A stretch of 64,000 nucleotides of DNA from Deltaproteobacteria bacterium (GTDB taxonomy: Bacteria; Myxococcota; Kuafuiibacteriia; Kuafuiibacteriales; Kuafuiibacteriaceae), in assembly GCA_016713425.1 (NCBI GenBank), contig JADJPE010000005.1:6740001-6804000 (forward strand), read 5' to 3'. A program made the translations under genes and the position numbers. Positions 1-8,560 of this stretch are shown piece after piece (the first letter of the stretch is position 1; every line of letters starts with the position of its first letter). The notes under the pieces were generated by a model that was given only the letters and a program-made list of their open reading frames with translations, ran no database searches and was not told where the DNA came from.

Positions 1-395
1 AGAAACTTCATGCCCCATCCGAAGCCCGGGAACCACTTGACCACATCCTTCACGAACCACTTCATGTCGCCAATTCGGCGACAGCGCCACGCCAAGCACA
101 TCAACGCGAGCACATCAGCCATCGATTGGTGATTGGGTAGAACGAGCGCATTCTGGCGCGGCCGCGGCGCATCGCCGGTGAACCGCACGTCGATCCCGTT
201 TTGGATCTCAGCCATGACGACCCAGAGTCCCCATATTGAGCGCGCACACCAACGGTTAACAGCCCGAAAGGCACGACGCGAGAAGGGATACAGAACGAGA
301 CTCGCTGTCTGCACCGCGTTGAGGAAGAAGATGAGGTACAGAAACGAGAAGATCCCGGAGATGATGCCGGTAATACGGCGCGCCAAACGAATCAA
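1..395 (-). CDS. PlsC-type 1-acylglycerol-3-phosphate acyltransferase family protein (3' end cut by window)
   Basis: The minus strand encodes a hydrophobic N-terminal segment (FSFLYLIFFLNAV) followed by LVLPNHQSMADVLAL. This is the NHxxxxD acyl-transfer motif of the PlsC/LPLAT family, which moves an acyl group from acyl-CoA or acyl-ACP onto lysophosphatidate at the inner membrane. The C-terminal part lies beyond base 1. An in-frame TGA sits just upstream of the coding stretch, and no ATG or GTG follows before the membrane segment, so a TTG near 395 is my best start; it has no clear ribosome binding site. The gene lies downstream of the aldehyde dehydrogenase on the same strand with a short gap, so the two could be co-transcribed in lipid metabolism. 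The family call is fairly safe; the exact substrate is unknown. Confidence 0.7.
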   Translation of the reverse strand, partial: MIRLARRITGIISGIFSFLYLIFFLNAVQTASLVLYPFSRRAFRAVNRWCARSIWGLWVVMAEIQNGIDVRFTGDAPRPRQNALVLPNHQSMADVLALMCLAWRCRRIGDMKWFVKDVVKWFPGFGWGMKF

Positions 396-477
396 CAGGG
401 CATGCCATAGTTCAAATGCGACCCCAGGTCACGCCTCTTCGCGCAACCGCACGAGACGCCCCTTCTGGCGTGAGAAG

Positions 478-1956
478 TCAGCGGCCGATCAGAAACTTGA
501 GGATGCGGTCCGCCTTGGCGCCAAAGGGCGGATTGGCAAGCCCAGTCGCGTTGAGCTTTGCTTGATAGAAGACGCTGCGCTTATGTGAGAGGTTCGAGAA
601 CCCATCGACGCCGTGGTATGCGCCCATCCCGCTTGGGCCAACACCCCCGAAAGGCAAGTCGTCCACCGCCCACTGGAGCCCAACGTCGTTGATGGATGCT
701 CCGCCCGATTGAGTCGCTTCGAGGACCATATCGACTCGGTTCGGGTCGAGGTCGAAATAGTAAAACGCGAGCGGCTTCGGGCGCTCAGCGATGTAGGCGA
801 GCGCCTCGGCCAGATTCCGATAGGAGAGCACCGGTAAGACTGGGCCGAAGATCTCCTCCTGCATCACCGCCATGTCTTCGCGGACATCCGTCAGAATCGT
901 CGGCACGAACTTCCCGAGTGCGGTGGGAAAGAGTTCGCCGGCCGGATTGATCTCGGTCTTCTTGGCGCCCTTTCCCTCGGCGTCGCGCACAAGATCCGTC
1001 AGGCGCGCGACATGGCGTTCGCTGATGACGGCTGTATAGTCGGGGTTCTCGGCGAGCGTCGGATAGAACCGCTCCGTCACGCGTACCATCGCCTCGACGA
1101 ATGCGTTCTTCATGTCCTCGTGGATGAGGACATAGTCCGGCCCGACGCACGTCTGCCCACCGTTCAGCCACTTGGCGTAGGCAATGCGCTCTGCCGCCTT
1201 GCGCACCGGGAAAGTTGGATGGACCAGGCACGGGGACTTGCCTCCGAGCTCAAGTGTCAGCGGAACGAGATTCTCGGCCGCCGCACGCATGACACGCCGC
1301 CCCACTGCGGTCGAGCCAGTGAAGATGAGGTGGTCGAGCGGGCTGCGCGCCACAGCCTCGGCGACGGACGGGCCGCCCGTCACAACCTGCACCCACTGCG
1401 ACCCGAGAAGGCTCGAGAGCCGCTCAGCAAGCAAGGCTGACGTGCGGGGGACGAACTCAGAAGGCTTGAGCAGAACGCGGTTCCCGGCCGCTATCGCGTA
1501 GGCCGTAGGCACAACAGAGAGCTGTACCGGATAGTTCCAGGGTGCGATCACACCGACGACACCCAGCGGCACGTAGTGAATCTTGGCGCGACCGGGGAGC
1601 ATGGTGACCGGCACGGCCCTGCCACTCGGCCGCATCCAGGTCTCGAGATTGCGTTGGATGTAGCGAATCCGCTCCAGACACTTGAACACCTCGAGCAGGC
1701 GAGTCTCGTGGCGCGAACGCGAGCCAAAGTCGGCCGAGATCGTGTCGGCGATCGTTTCGGCCTCATCCTTCAAGAAGGCATGCAGATTTGCGAGTTTCTC
1801 GATCCGCGTACGGTGCGACGGGTAAGGCTCGGCGCGATGCGCTTCGCGGAGCACGTCAAAGGCTCGCCCCACCAAGCCTTGGCCGTCGGCCTGAGAGCCA
1901 ACATCGACTTGATGCTGATGCACTGGATTCGATGCCTCATCGGACTGAGTGTTCAT
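478..1956 (-). CDS. Aldehyde dehydrogenase, class 3 / coniferyl-aldehyde dehydrogenase type
   Basis: NAD(P)-dependent oxidation of an aldehyde to its acid. Family motifs are in order: VIAPWNYPV and LLKPSE in the cofactor domain, FTGST, LELGGKSP with the general-base Glu, NGGQTCVGPDYV with the catalytic Cys near residue 270, EEIFGPVLPV, and the class-3 tail PFGGVGPSGMGAYHG then FSNLSHKRSV. The length, about 492 residues, is normal for the family. A longer reading frame starts at 2001, but the ATG at 1956 is preceded by a GAAGAA stretch and fits the family length, so I prefer it. It is transcribed away from the HACL2-like thiamine-diphosphate enzyme at 2190. That pairing suggests the substrate may be the fatty aldehyde released by that lyase, but coniferyl or other long-chain aldehydes are equally possible from the sequence. 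Confidence 0.9.
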   Translation of the reverse strand: MNTQSDEASNPVHQHQVDVGSQADGQGLVGRAFDVLREAHRAEPYPSHRTRIEKLANLHAFLKDEAETIADTISADFGSRSRHETRLLEVFKCLERIRYIQRNLETWMRPSGRAVPVTMLPGRAKIHYVPLGVVGVIAPWNYPVQLSVVPTAYAIAAGNRVLLKPSEFVPRTSALLAERLSSLLGSQWVQVVTGGPSVAEAVARSPLDHLIFTGSTAVGRRVMRAAAENLVPLTLELGGKSPCLVHPTFPVRKAAERIAYAKWLNGGQTCVGPDYVLIHEDMKNAFVEAMVRVTERFYPTLAENPDYTAVISERHVARLTDLVRDAEGKGAKKTEINPAGELFPTALGKFVPTILTDVREDMAVMQEEIFGPVLPVLSYRNLAEALAYIAERPKPLAFYYFDLDPNRVDMVLEATQSGGASINDVGLQWAVDDLPFGGVGPSGMGAYHGVDGFSNLSHKRSVFYQAKLNATGLANPPFGAKADRILKFLIGR

Positions 1957-2189
1957 GATTTCTTCGACTCCGCTGCGAACGGCCACTGCACCGGGACCCA
2001 TGTCCCTCGGACGACCTTCGCAGAGGGAAGCATAGCGCCTTTGCGTGGGCCGCGGGGAAAAAGGGTCAACGACTGAATGGCCATCGCGCTCGCTTCTCGT
2101 TCCTGTTTGTCTTTCCTGGCATGAGGCGGCCCGACCTGACCTTCGAAATCGACTCGACCGTTGGCCGTCGTTTGCGCTACCTCGCCGCC

Positions 2190-4094
2190 ATGAACGGTGG
2201 ACGATGTGTAGCAGAAGTGCTGAAAGCTCAAGGTGTCCGGCACATCTTCACGCTGTGCGGGGGCCACATCGCCCCGATTCTCGTCGAAGGGAAGAGACTT
2301 GGGATTTCGGTCATCGACACCCGGCACGAGGCCAACGCAGTGTTTGCCGCGGACGCGATGGCTCGGCTTTCGGGCATCCCGGGCGTGGCCGCGGTAACCG
2401 CCGGCCCCGGAGTAACCAACGCGATCACGGCCGTCAAGAATGCGGAGCTCGCTCAGTCCCCGCTTGTGCTGCTCGGCGGCGCCACCGCCACCATGCTGCG
2501 CGGGCGCGGCGCCCTTCAAGACATCGACCAACGTGCGTTGATCGGTCCTCATGTCAAGGCATGCCTTCGTCCGCGGGCACTCCGAGACGTGGCTTCGGCA
2601 GTACAGGACGCATTCGCGATCGCGACCGATGGGCTTCCAGGTCCGGTCTTCGTGGAGCTCGCCGTGGATCTTCTCTATCCCGAGGAAGTCGTCCGAAGCT
2701 GGTATCAGGCGAAGACGGCCGGCAGCTCGAAGCGGTTCGCGGCGCGTGCTGAGCGGATGTACATTCGCGGGCATCTCGCGCACCTCTTTTGGGGAGGACA
2801 GAACGCCCCGGCTCCGAGCGCGATCGACTCAGAGCGACCCGCCGAGCGCCGGGCGATCCGAAGGGTCCTCCCCGCGGCCGTCGGCCATCGGCAAACGATG
2901 CGAGCCGCCCAACACATTCGATCCGCGAGGCGTCCTCTCCTTATCGTCGGCAGCCAAGCCGTCCAGGACCCGAACGCGATCCCGAGGCTCGTCGCGTCGA
3001 TCGAAGGCCTCGGAATGCCTACGTTTCTATCCGGGATGGCGCGTGGTTTGCTTGGTGCTGAGCACACGCTGTTGTTCCGGCACAGCCGCAAGGCCGCGCT
3101 CAAAGAAGCGGATGTCATCGTATTGGCGGGCGTTCCCGCCGACTTTCGCCTCGATTATGGGGCGCCCCTTTCACGCGCCAAGGTCGTCAGCCTGAATCTC
3201 TCGGCCACCGAGCTCTCCAAGAACCTCCGCCCTGCTTTTGCCTTCTTGGGATCTCCAGCGGAGCATCTTGCGATCCTCGCGGGACATCTGTCGGCGTCGG
3301 GGTCCGGATCCGGGCCCTGCCGTACCGAACCGGCAACCAACGACTGGCACACCGTGCTTCGCGACCGAGAGGCAAAACGCGAAGAAGCCATTGCCGAGCT
3401 CGCTTCACCCGCCCGAGCCACGGAACCAACCCCCGAGGGGCAGCCGGGCGCGAAGAGCTCCGCGGACCCGGAGCTCGGTCCGCGCGTCGGCTCAATGCGC
3501 GATCGAGGCGAGATTTCGCCGGTCACCGGCGGACTGAACCCGCTCTCGTTGCTTCGCGCGATCGACGTGCGCATCTCAGACAACGCCGTCATCGTGGGGG
3601 ATGGGGGCGACTTCGTCGCAAGCGCAGCCTATGTACTCAAGCCAAGGGGCCCGCTCTCATGGCTCGACCCGGGTGTCTTCGGCACGCTCGGTGTCGGAGC
3701 GGGGTTCGCGATCGCCGCCAAGCTGGCTCGGCCGGCGGCGGACGTTTGGCTCATCTACGGGGACGGCGCGGCCGGATTCTCGGTCATGGAGTTCGACACG
3801 ATGGTAAGACACGGGATTCCGGTGATTGCCGTGGTTGGCAACGATGCGGCCTGGACCCAGATCGCGCGCGATCAGGCGCCCATCCTTGGCGATGACGTGG
3901 GCACCCAGCTCACGCACCTCGACTACCACGACGTCGCACGCGCCTGCGGCGCGGAGGGCCTTCGAGTCGACCGAGATGAAGACCTCGACGCAACACTCGA
4001 CCGTGCCCTCGAGCTCTCACGAAGCGGAAGGCCAGTGATCGTCAATGCGATCATCGGCCGCTCAGATTTTCGGAAGGGATCGATCTCGATCTAG
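2190..4094 (+). CDS. Thiamine-diphosphate enzyme resembling ILVBL / 2-hydroxyacyl-CoA lyase 2 (acetolactate synthase-like)
   Basis: A ThDP-dependent lyase or synthase with the three-domain layout of acetolactate synthase. The N-terminal PYR domain has IDTRHEANAVFAADA with the catalytic Glu, and TAGPGVTNAITAVKNAELAQSP. The middle domain has GSQAV and GGMARGLLG-like stretches (SGMARGLLG). The C-terminal PP domain has VGDGGDFV, PRGPLSWLDPGVFGTLGVGAGFA, the metal/ThDP motif GDGAAGFS running to VVGNDAAWTQIARDQ, and ends IIGRSDFRKGSISI. From memory these stretches match vertebrate ILVBL (HACL2) much more closely than IlvB, especially the DPGxFGTLGVGAGFA block and the FRxGSI tail. HACL2 cleaves 2-hydroxyacyl-CoA to formyl-CoA and a fatty aldehyde. 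The frame also offers an ATG at 2121; the family fold begins with NGGRCVAEVL, so 2190 is preferred. No FAD-role or regulatory-subunit gene is nearby, which argues against a true acetolactate synthase. Confidence 0.8.
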   Translation: MNGGRCVAEVLKAQGVRHIFTLCGGHIAPILVEGKRLGISVIDTRHEANAVFAADAMARLSGIPGVAAVTAGPGVTNAITAVKNAELAQSPLVLLGGATATMLRGRGALQDIDQRALIGPHVKACLRPRALRDVASAVQDAFAIATDGLPGPVFVELAVDLLYPEEVVRSWYQAKTAGSSKRFAARAERMYIRGHLAHLFWGGQNAPAPSAIDSERPAERRAIRRVLPAAVGHRQTMRAAQHIRSARRPLLIVGSQAVQDPNAIPRLVASIEGLGMPTFLSGMARGLLGAEHTLLFRHSRKAALKEADVIVLAGVPADFRLDYGAPLSRAKVVSLNLSATELSKNLRPAFAFLGSPAEHLAILAGHLSASGSGSGPCRTEPATNDWHTVLRDREAKREEAIAELASPARATEPTPEGQPGAKSSADPELGPRVGSMRDRGEISPVTGGLNPLSLLRAIDVRISDNAVIVGDGGDFVASAAYVLKPRGPLSWLDPGVFGTLGVGAGFAIAAKLARPAADVWLIYGDGAAGFSVMEFDTMVRHGIPVIAVVGNDAAWTQIARDQAPILGDDVGTQLTHLDYHDVARACGAEGLRVDRDEDLDATLDRALELSRSGRPVIVNAIIGRSDFRKGSISI

Positions 4095-4114
4095 CCCGAG
4101 GTCAAACGAAAAGC

Positions 4115-4156
4115 TGCCGGCCGCAGGCCCTCAAGAGGCGCGCTATACGGCCGGCA
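4115..4156. terminator. Possible bidirectional terminator hairpin
   Basis: TGCCGGCCG at 4115-4123 is perfectly complementary to CGGCCGGCA at 4148-4156, with a 24-base loop, between the convergent ends of the thiamine-diphosphate enzyme and the porin-like gene. There is no clear U tract on either side, so it may act only weakly. Confidence 0.35.
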
Positions 4157-4179
4157 AACAGACGATGGCACGGTGTGGT

Positions 4180-5565
4180 CTAGAAGGCGAAGAGCATGCC
4201 GACTTCGGCGCCGCCTGCAATCGCACGCGAGTTGTAGGTCTCGCGGTCGGCTGGGGTCAGCTTGTGGCGCGTCGCAATGACAAAGCCATCGAGGTACAGG
4301 GCCACTTTCGAGATCGGGTACTTGAAGCCAAAGTCCAAGAACATGTTGTACTCGACGCCGGAGAGGTAGCTACCGCGAGACGCAGTGCCGTCTGCAGCGA
4401 CGCTGTAACCCAGGCCGATATCATCCGTGTTCAAGACCTTGGCAACACCAAGGCTCGCGTGAGGAACAACCGGTCCGGCCGGATGCGCGACGGAGACAAA
4501 GCCACCGATCTCGGTGATATCCTTGTCATAGCGACCCGCAGCCAGCGTCAGGAGTCCGATGTTCGCGCCATTGTTGCCCGCGTATGCCTCGAACTTCAGA
4601 TTGCCAGCGCCAAGCGCCTTCTGGACGAACAGGTTCGCCATGATCGTGGCCTGCTTCTTCGTGTCCGGCGCGCCATCCTTGACACCCGCGTACTCAAGCA
4701 GCGCGCCGATAAACGAAACGCCCGCATAGAGGTCGGCCGTCTTGTAGGCAGCGCGAAGCGCAACGGTCGGCGTGTTCTTGCGATTGACGGTGGAGAAGCC
4801 CGCCGCCGTGTTGTTGGCGCTCATTCCGAGCGCAAGGCCGAGCTCCATATTGCCGAGCATCGAGATCACCCAGAGCTGGTGGCGCTGAAAGGCTGAGTTG
4901 CCACCACCGCCGAGCAACGCGCCCGGAAGGTTGTAGGTATTCGGGTTGAGCGGGGAGAAGAGATCCCAGTTCTGCCCAATACCAACCTTGGTGGTCTCGT
5001 TCGCGGCCCACTCGACGTAAGCCACGCGCAAGCGCGGACGAATCGTCGTCGTCGGCGTCGCTTGCGACGTATCGTGGAAGTCGATCTCCACCTTGCCGGT
5101 CACGGGAAGACCCGTGCCGACCACGATGCCGAAGCGCGACTGCATGACCTGCGCCGAGTAGGCAATCTTATTGTTGTCTGCAAACGCGACCGGATGCGCT
5201 GCCGCCGTCACGGAGTTGCTGTTCGGCGCACCAAACGACTCGACGCCGTTCGATACGACGAGCGCAGGCTTGATGAAGCCGTAGAACTTCACCAGCGGGG
5301 CCTCCGGCGCGGGTGCGGGTGCCGGGGCAGGCGCCGGAGCGGGTGCCGGAGCGGGCATCGCGGCCGGTGCCGAAGCAGGCGCCTCGTCGGCTTCGTCGGC
5401 CTCTTCGGCATCCGCCGCTTCTGCCGCCTCAGGTGCCGCCGTAGCCGTCCGGAACGCGGTGCTGCCGACCAGCAAACAGCTCAGCCCGAGGGTCGCTCTC
5501 AGCAGACCTCGGAAACCAAAGCGCAACTCTTCTCCACTTCGCAAAGAAGACTCTCTCACAACCAT
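4180..5565 (-). CDS. Outer-membrane porin-like beta-barrel protein with N-terminal Ala/Pro/Glu linker
   Basis: An N-terminal signal-like hydrophobic segment (LLRATLGLSCLLVGSTAF) is followed by an acidic Ala-rich stretch and then a run of alternating Pro-Ala (about residues 60-95). The rest alternates short amphipathic strands and turns typical of a beta-barrel (YGFIKPALVVSNGV, KVGIGQNWDLFSP, LRAAYKTADLYAGVSF) and ends in Phe, as outer-membrane barrels usually do. The Ala-Pro stretch probably spans the periplasm or contacts peptidoglycan. The start at 5565 is chosen because GGAGGAGG lies just upstream, whereas the in-frame ATG at 5580 has no ribosome site. KVEIDFHDTS and the general layout resemble diffusion porins of the OprP/DcaP-like type, but the exact family and the substrate are not clear. 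It probably stands alone. Confidence 0.65.
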   Translation of the reverse strand: MVVRESSLRSGEELRFGFRGLLRATLGLSCLLVGSTAFRTATAAPEAAEAADAEEADEADEAPASAPAAMPAPAPAPAPAPAPAPAPEAPLVKFYGFIKPALVVSNGVESFGAPNSNSVTAAAHPVAFADNNKIAYSAQVMQSRFGIVVGTGLPVTGKVEIDFHDTSQATPTTTIRPRLRVAYVEWAANETTKVGIGQNWDLFSPLNPNTYNLPGALLGGGGNSAFQRHQLWVISMLGNMELGLALGMSANNTAAGFSTVNRKNTPTVALRAAYKTADLYAGVSFIGALLEYAGVKDGAPDTKKQATIMANLFVQKALGAGNLKFEAYAGNNGANIGLLTLAAGRYDKDITEIGGFVSVAHPAGPVVPHASLGVAKVLNTDDIGLGYSVAADGTASRGSYLSGVEYNMFLDFGFKYPISKVALYLDGFVIATRHKLTPADRETYNSRAIAGGAEVGMLFAF

Positions 5566-6059
5566 TTCCTCCTCCTCCATCCAAACGGATGCCCGGTCGT
5601 CCTAGACGCTCAAACGCAGAGACGTCTTTGACCGTCCATCACTCTCGCCCGGGCTCTGTCCATTCCCTGTGAAACGCTTTCCCGTCGCGCACAGCCCGAG
5701 CTATGGCGATGGTCACCGGTTGGAAACCGGCCAGTTGCATTTGTGATGAGCATCCGCCGAGCCAAAACTCGAAGGCCATTTGCTGCGCGATCATCGCGTC
5801 CGATTCCGCTCGCGATCGCGTTGTTGCGATCCGAACGTTCATTCCGATCCGATCCGCTTTCTCCCGCCCCCACAAATCTCCACCAGCCTAGCGCGCGGAT
5901 TCTCGTTCCACTTAGCCTTGGCGGAGCGGAGTCTAACCCAACAAAGCGCAGGGCGCACCAGCCCCCCCGAAAAAGAAGGACGTGGGATCCAGAAGCGGAA
6001 GTGATGGGGTTCGAATTGAAGCGAGGAGGGTGGGCAGGAAGCGCGCGAGCTCGGGTCAC
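5566..6059. other. Intergenic region without a convincing gene
   Basis: About 490 bases hold several short overlapping frames on both strands, none with a ribosome site, family motif or coding-like composition. A small perfect hairpin (CCGGTT at 5716-5721 with AACCGG at 5725-5730) is present. The part next to 5566 should carry the promoter of the porin-like gene. Confidence 0.5.
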
Positions 6060-6731
6060 TCACTCAGAGACATAACCGAATCGAAGCCCACCCCAATGCT
6101 TGCCTTCGACGCGAATCGGCACCGAGAGGTCCTTCATGATCTCGCCGGTGTCTCGGAAGTAGAGCTGAAGCAAGAACTCATTCTCGTTGCGTGCCGCACG
6201 AATACCCGTGCGGTCGTCGAAGATACGCTTGGTCCGGTTGTTCACGAGGTCGATCTGCTTGTGGCCAGTCAACTTCTGCGAATAGCGCTGATTGTGGGTC
6301 GGCAGATATCCGTTCTTGTCAACCGTCACCACGAACTTGATCTTGTCGGACTTCGCGAGGCACTCCTCCTGAATCGGGAAGATATCTTGGTCCGCCAGCT
6401 CGTCGTACGCTGTGTTGAACTTCTGCGGATTCGTATCCGCGATGGGGAAGTATAGATATGCGAACATGCGCTCCTTCGAAACCTTCCCCGACTTGATCCA
6501 CTCATCGATGACGTCCTCGATGCGCTTGCCACAAGCCTTGGCCCAGGCCAACACCTGGCGGTCTTGCGCCGTGAGCTTGTCCTCATCACTTCCGGCCCCC
6601 GGAGAGTCTTCGGCCATCGTCTCGACGATGGGATCGCGATGCTTTCCGTCACGGCGAGCCTGCGCAAAAGCAGTCGTTGCGAGGGTGCACGAGGCCAAGG
6701 CCCCGATCAATACTTTGCTCTTGATGCCCAT
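6060..6731 (-). CDS. Secreted/periplasmic Cache-like sensory domain protein
   Basis: A signal peptide (MGIKSKVLIGALASCTLATTAFAQ) is followed by one soluble domain of about 195 residues and no membrane anchor. The C-terminal half has GYLPTHNQRYSQ, NNRTKRIFDD, FRDTGEIMKDLSVPI and HWGGLRFGY, which are the hallmarks of Cache-type ligand-binding domains found outside chemoreceptor membranes. The same blocks occur in the neighbouring gene at 6763, so the two are related by duplication. The start at 6731 has a strong AAAGGAG eight bases upstream; two earlier in-frame ATGs lack one. It is the last gene of the minus-strand signalling block and follows the HAMP protein after about 30 bases. A free periplasmic Cache domain has no output of its own, so it probably binds a ligand or partners with the membrane protein. 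Confidence 0.7.
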   Translation of the reverse strand: MGIKSKVLIGALASCTLATTAFAQARRDGKHRDPIVETMAEDSPGAGSDEDKLTAQDRQVLAWAKACGKRIEDVIDEWIKSGKVSKERMFAYLYFPIADTNPQKFNTAYDELADQDIFPIQEECLAKSDKIKFVVTVDKNGYLPTHNQRYSQKLTGHKQIDLVNNRTKRIFDDRTGIRAARNENEFLLQLYFRDTGEIMKDLSVPIRVEGKHWGGLRFGYVSE

Positions 6732-6762
6732 TTTACGGCTCCTTTTCAACATCCGTAGTCCC

Positions 6763-7695
6763 TTAGCCACCGAGACGCTCGATAGCAGTCTTCATGCTCA
6801 CTCGGAGCCGGTCGAGAGCCTTCGTCATCTGACCAACCTCATCGATCGCCTTCGCGTGAATGACCTCGTCGAGCCGGTCGCCCGAGCTGATGTCTTCGGC
6901 GAGCTGCGTCAGCTCGCGTACCGGTGCGAGCGAACGATTGAGCGTGAAGAGCAACACGCCGACGACGAAGATGAACAGAAAGCTGAAGCCAATCAGGAGC
7001 GACTGCAAAATCGCCGCCGAACGGCTCTCGACTTCCGCCAACGCCACACCGATTCGGAAGCCGCCCCAGTGCTGACCCTTGACATAGATTGGGCTCGAGA
7101 CGTCCCACATCTGCTCGCCGGTGTCGCGATTATAGAACTGCTGGAATCCGACCGTCGTGTTCTTCGCCGACGCAATACCCACCGGGTCGTCGTAGATACG
7201 CTTCGTACGGTTACCGACGTTGTCCTTATCGGGATCACCGGTCAGCTTCTTCTGGTAGCTCGAGTTGTGGACGGGCACATAGCCATTGATGTCCGTACCC
7301 ACCGAGTACAGAAAGTCGGGGTCGGACTGAACCGAATCGACCAACGGAAGCATGATCTTGTCGAGCACTGCGTCGTACCGGGTGTGATACTTGGGATACT
7401 TGCCCCAATCATACCCCGGAATCAGCTGATAATCGCGGTCGAAGACGTCCGCGACGGTCAGGAGATTCGTGTCGATCGTCTGCTCGAGCAAGGTGCCATA
7501 CACGTCGGCACCCACCCTCGAGGCAAGCTGGGCCTTCGTGAGCAAGAACGCGTTCATCGCGTCCTTGTTCTGAGAAACCTGCTGGATAACCAAGGCCGCG
7601 CCCAAGATGGTCATGAGCACGAACATAACGACCGCGATCAGCAGTGAGATCTTAAGCGCCATTCGCCGGCGTACCGCGTCAATGATGACTTTCAT
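6763..7695 (-). CDS. Membrane Cache-HAMP protein lacking an output domain
   Basis: Layout: a short cytoplasmic N-terminus, membrane helix 1 (ISLLIAVVMFVLMTILGAALVI), a periplasmic Cache-type domain of about 180 residues with GYVPVHNSSYQ, GNRTKRIYDD, YNRDTGEQMWDVSSPI and HWGGFRIG, membrane helix 2 (LLIGFSFLFIFVVGVLLF), then a HAMP domain (RSLAPVRELTQLAEDISSGD, then EVGQMTKALDRLR). The protein stops about ten residues after HAMP. No methyl-accepting, kinase or cyclase domain follows, so it must signal through a separate partner. The encoded neighbours upstream are two roadblock/LC7 proteins and a Ser/Thr kinase, which are the natural candidates. GGAGG lies eight bases before the ATG. Its Cache domain is the paralogue of the secreted protein at 6060. 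Confidence 0.8.
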   Translation of the reverse strand: MKVIIDAVRRRMALKISLLIAVVMFVLMTILGAALVIQQVSQNKDAMNAFLLTKAQLASRVGADVYGTLLEQTIDTNLLTVADVFDRDYQLIPGYDWGKYPKYHTRYDAVLDKIMLPLVDSVQSDPDFLYSVGTDINGYVPVHNSSYQKKLTGDPDKDNVGNRTKRIYDDPVGIASAKNTTVGFQQFYNRDTGEQMWDVSSPIYVKGQHWGGFRIGVALAEVESRSAAILQSLLIGFSFLFIFVVGVLLFTLNRSLAPVRELTQLAEDISSGDRLDEVIHAKAIDEVGQMTKALDRLRVSMKTAIERLGG

Positions 7696-7837
7696 TTCTT
7701 TTCCTCCGTTCCGCTATGTCCTCGCATCTCGACGCTGCCTTCACTCGATCCCATCTCCATTGGCCGAGCTCAGTCACAGAATTGCCCAATGACCTGGGCA
7801 AATTCGGTATCGAGACGTAGTGGTCGGCAAACCACCG

Positions 7838-8548
7838 CTACATGCCGAGTCGATTTCGGAATTCACTCCTCTCTTCCACCGCCTCGATCTTCTCCTCGAG
7901 GGCCTTGACCAGCGGCCTGAGCTGATCTCGTGTCAATTCACCATTCAGAGCGATACCCCGGACGGTTTCCTTCACAATCACCTTGGACATTGGCCCGACG
8001 CTCTTCGCAAGCGCCTTCACACAGCGCGTAACGAAGGCGTTGACCTCGTCGCTCATGTGAATCGGCGGCGCTGACCCAGACGCAGACAGCCCCAATCCGG
8101 AAGCGCTCATGCTCAGCCCACTCACGTTGAGATGAGGCTGAGCCGCGGGCGCTTGCGCAGAGGGAGCAGCAGCGGCGGCAGCCGCAACAGCCTCGATGGG
8201 CTTGGACTCGATCACTTCCGTGATCTTCTTCGCCGCAACGTTCAACGCGACGTTCGCGAACGCGACGTTCGTTGAGCTATCCGCGATCACACCGAGGATG
8301 TACTGCCCAAGACTTCGAAGCAGGAGCTTGCCATCGGAGAAGTGAATCTGAGTCGAGTTCCACTCACCGTGCTGGACCTGCATCGAATCAAGTGCCTTGC
8401 TCACCGAAGAGGCCGCTCGCTGAAGCGTCTCTTGATCATAGATCGCATGCGCGCGCGATCGAAGAACTTGACCCTTTGGGTCGAGTACGAACGTGCCTCG
8501 GACGCCGTCAAGCTCAAACAAGTTGGTTAGGCTCTTTTCGATCTCCAT
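7838..8548 (-). CDS. Roadblock/LC7-domain protein with Ala-rich linker and C-terminal helical domain
   Basis: Residues 1-115 look like a roadblock/LC7 fold: FELDGVRGTFVLDPKGQVL, the long helix around ETLQRAASSVSKAL, then IHFSDGKLLLRSLGQYILGVI. Such domains form dimers and, in bacteria, often regulate small Ras-like GTPases (as MglB does for MglA) or serve as scaffolds. An Ala/Pro/Ser-rich linker (about residues 125-165) leads to a charged helical domain (VNAFVTRCVKALAKSVGPMSKVIVKE) of unknown type. No GTPase gene is present in the window. It lies 12 bases downstream of the second roadblock gene and upstream of the Cache-HAMP gene, on the same strand, so an operon is likely. Confidence 0.7.
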   Translation of the reverse strand: MEIEKSLTNLFELDGVRGTFVLDPKGQVLRSRAHAIYDQETLQRAASSVSKALDSMQVQHGEWNSTQIHFSDGKLLLRSLGQYILGVIADSSTNVAFANVALNVAAKKITEVIESKPIEAVAAAAAAAPSAQAPAAQPHLNVSGLSMSASGLGLSASGSAPPIHMSDEVNAFVTRCVKALAKSVGPMSKVIVKETVRGIALNGELTRDQLRPLVKALEEKIEAVEERSEFRNRLGM

Positions 8549-8560
8549 AGATATTCCGTC

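Noticed and set aside
1953..2783. Minus-strand frame opposite the start of the ThDP enzyme
   Set aside because: No motif; overlaps strongly conserved coding sequence on the plus strand.
2190..4094. Acetolactate synthase large subunit (ilvB)
   Set aside because: No ilvN or ilvC neighbour, and the C-terminal blocks fit ILVBL/HACL2 better.
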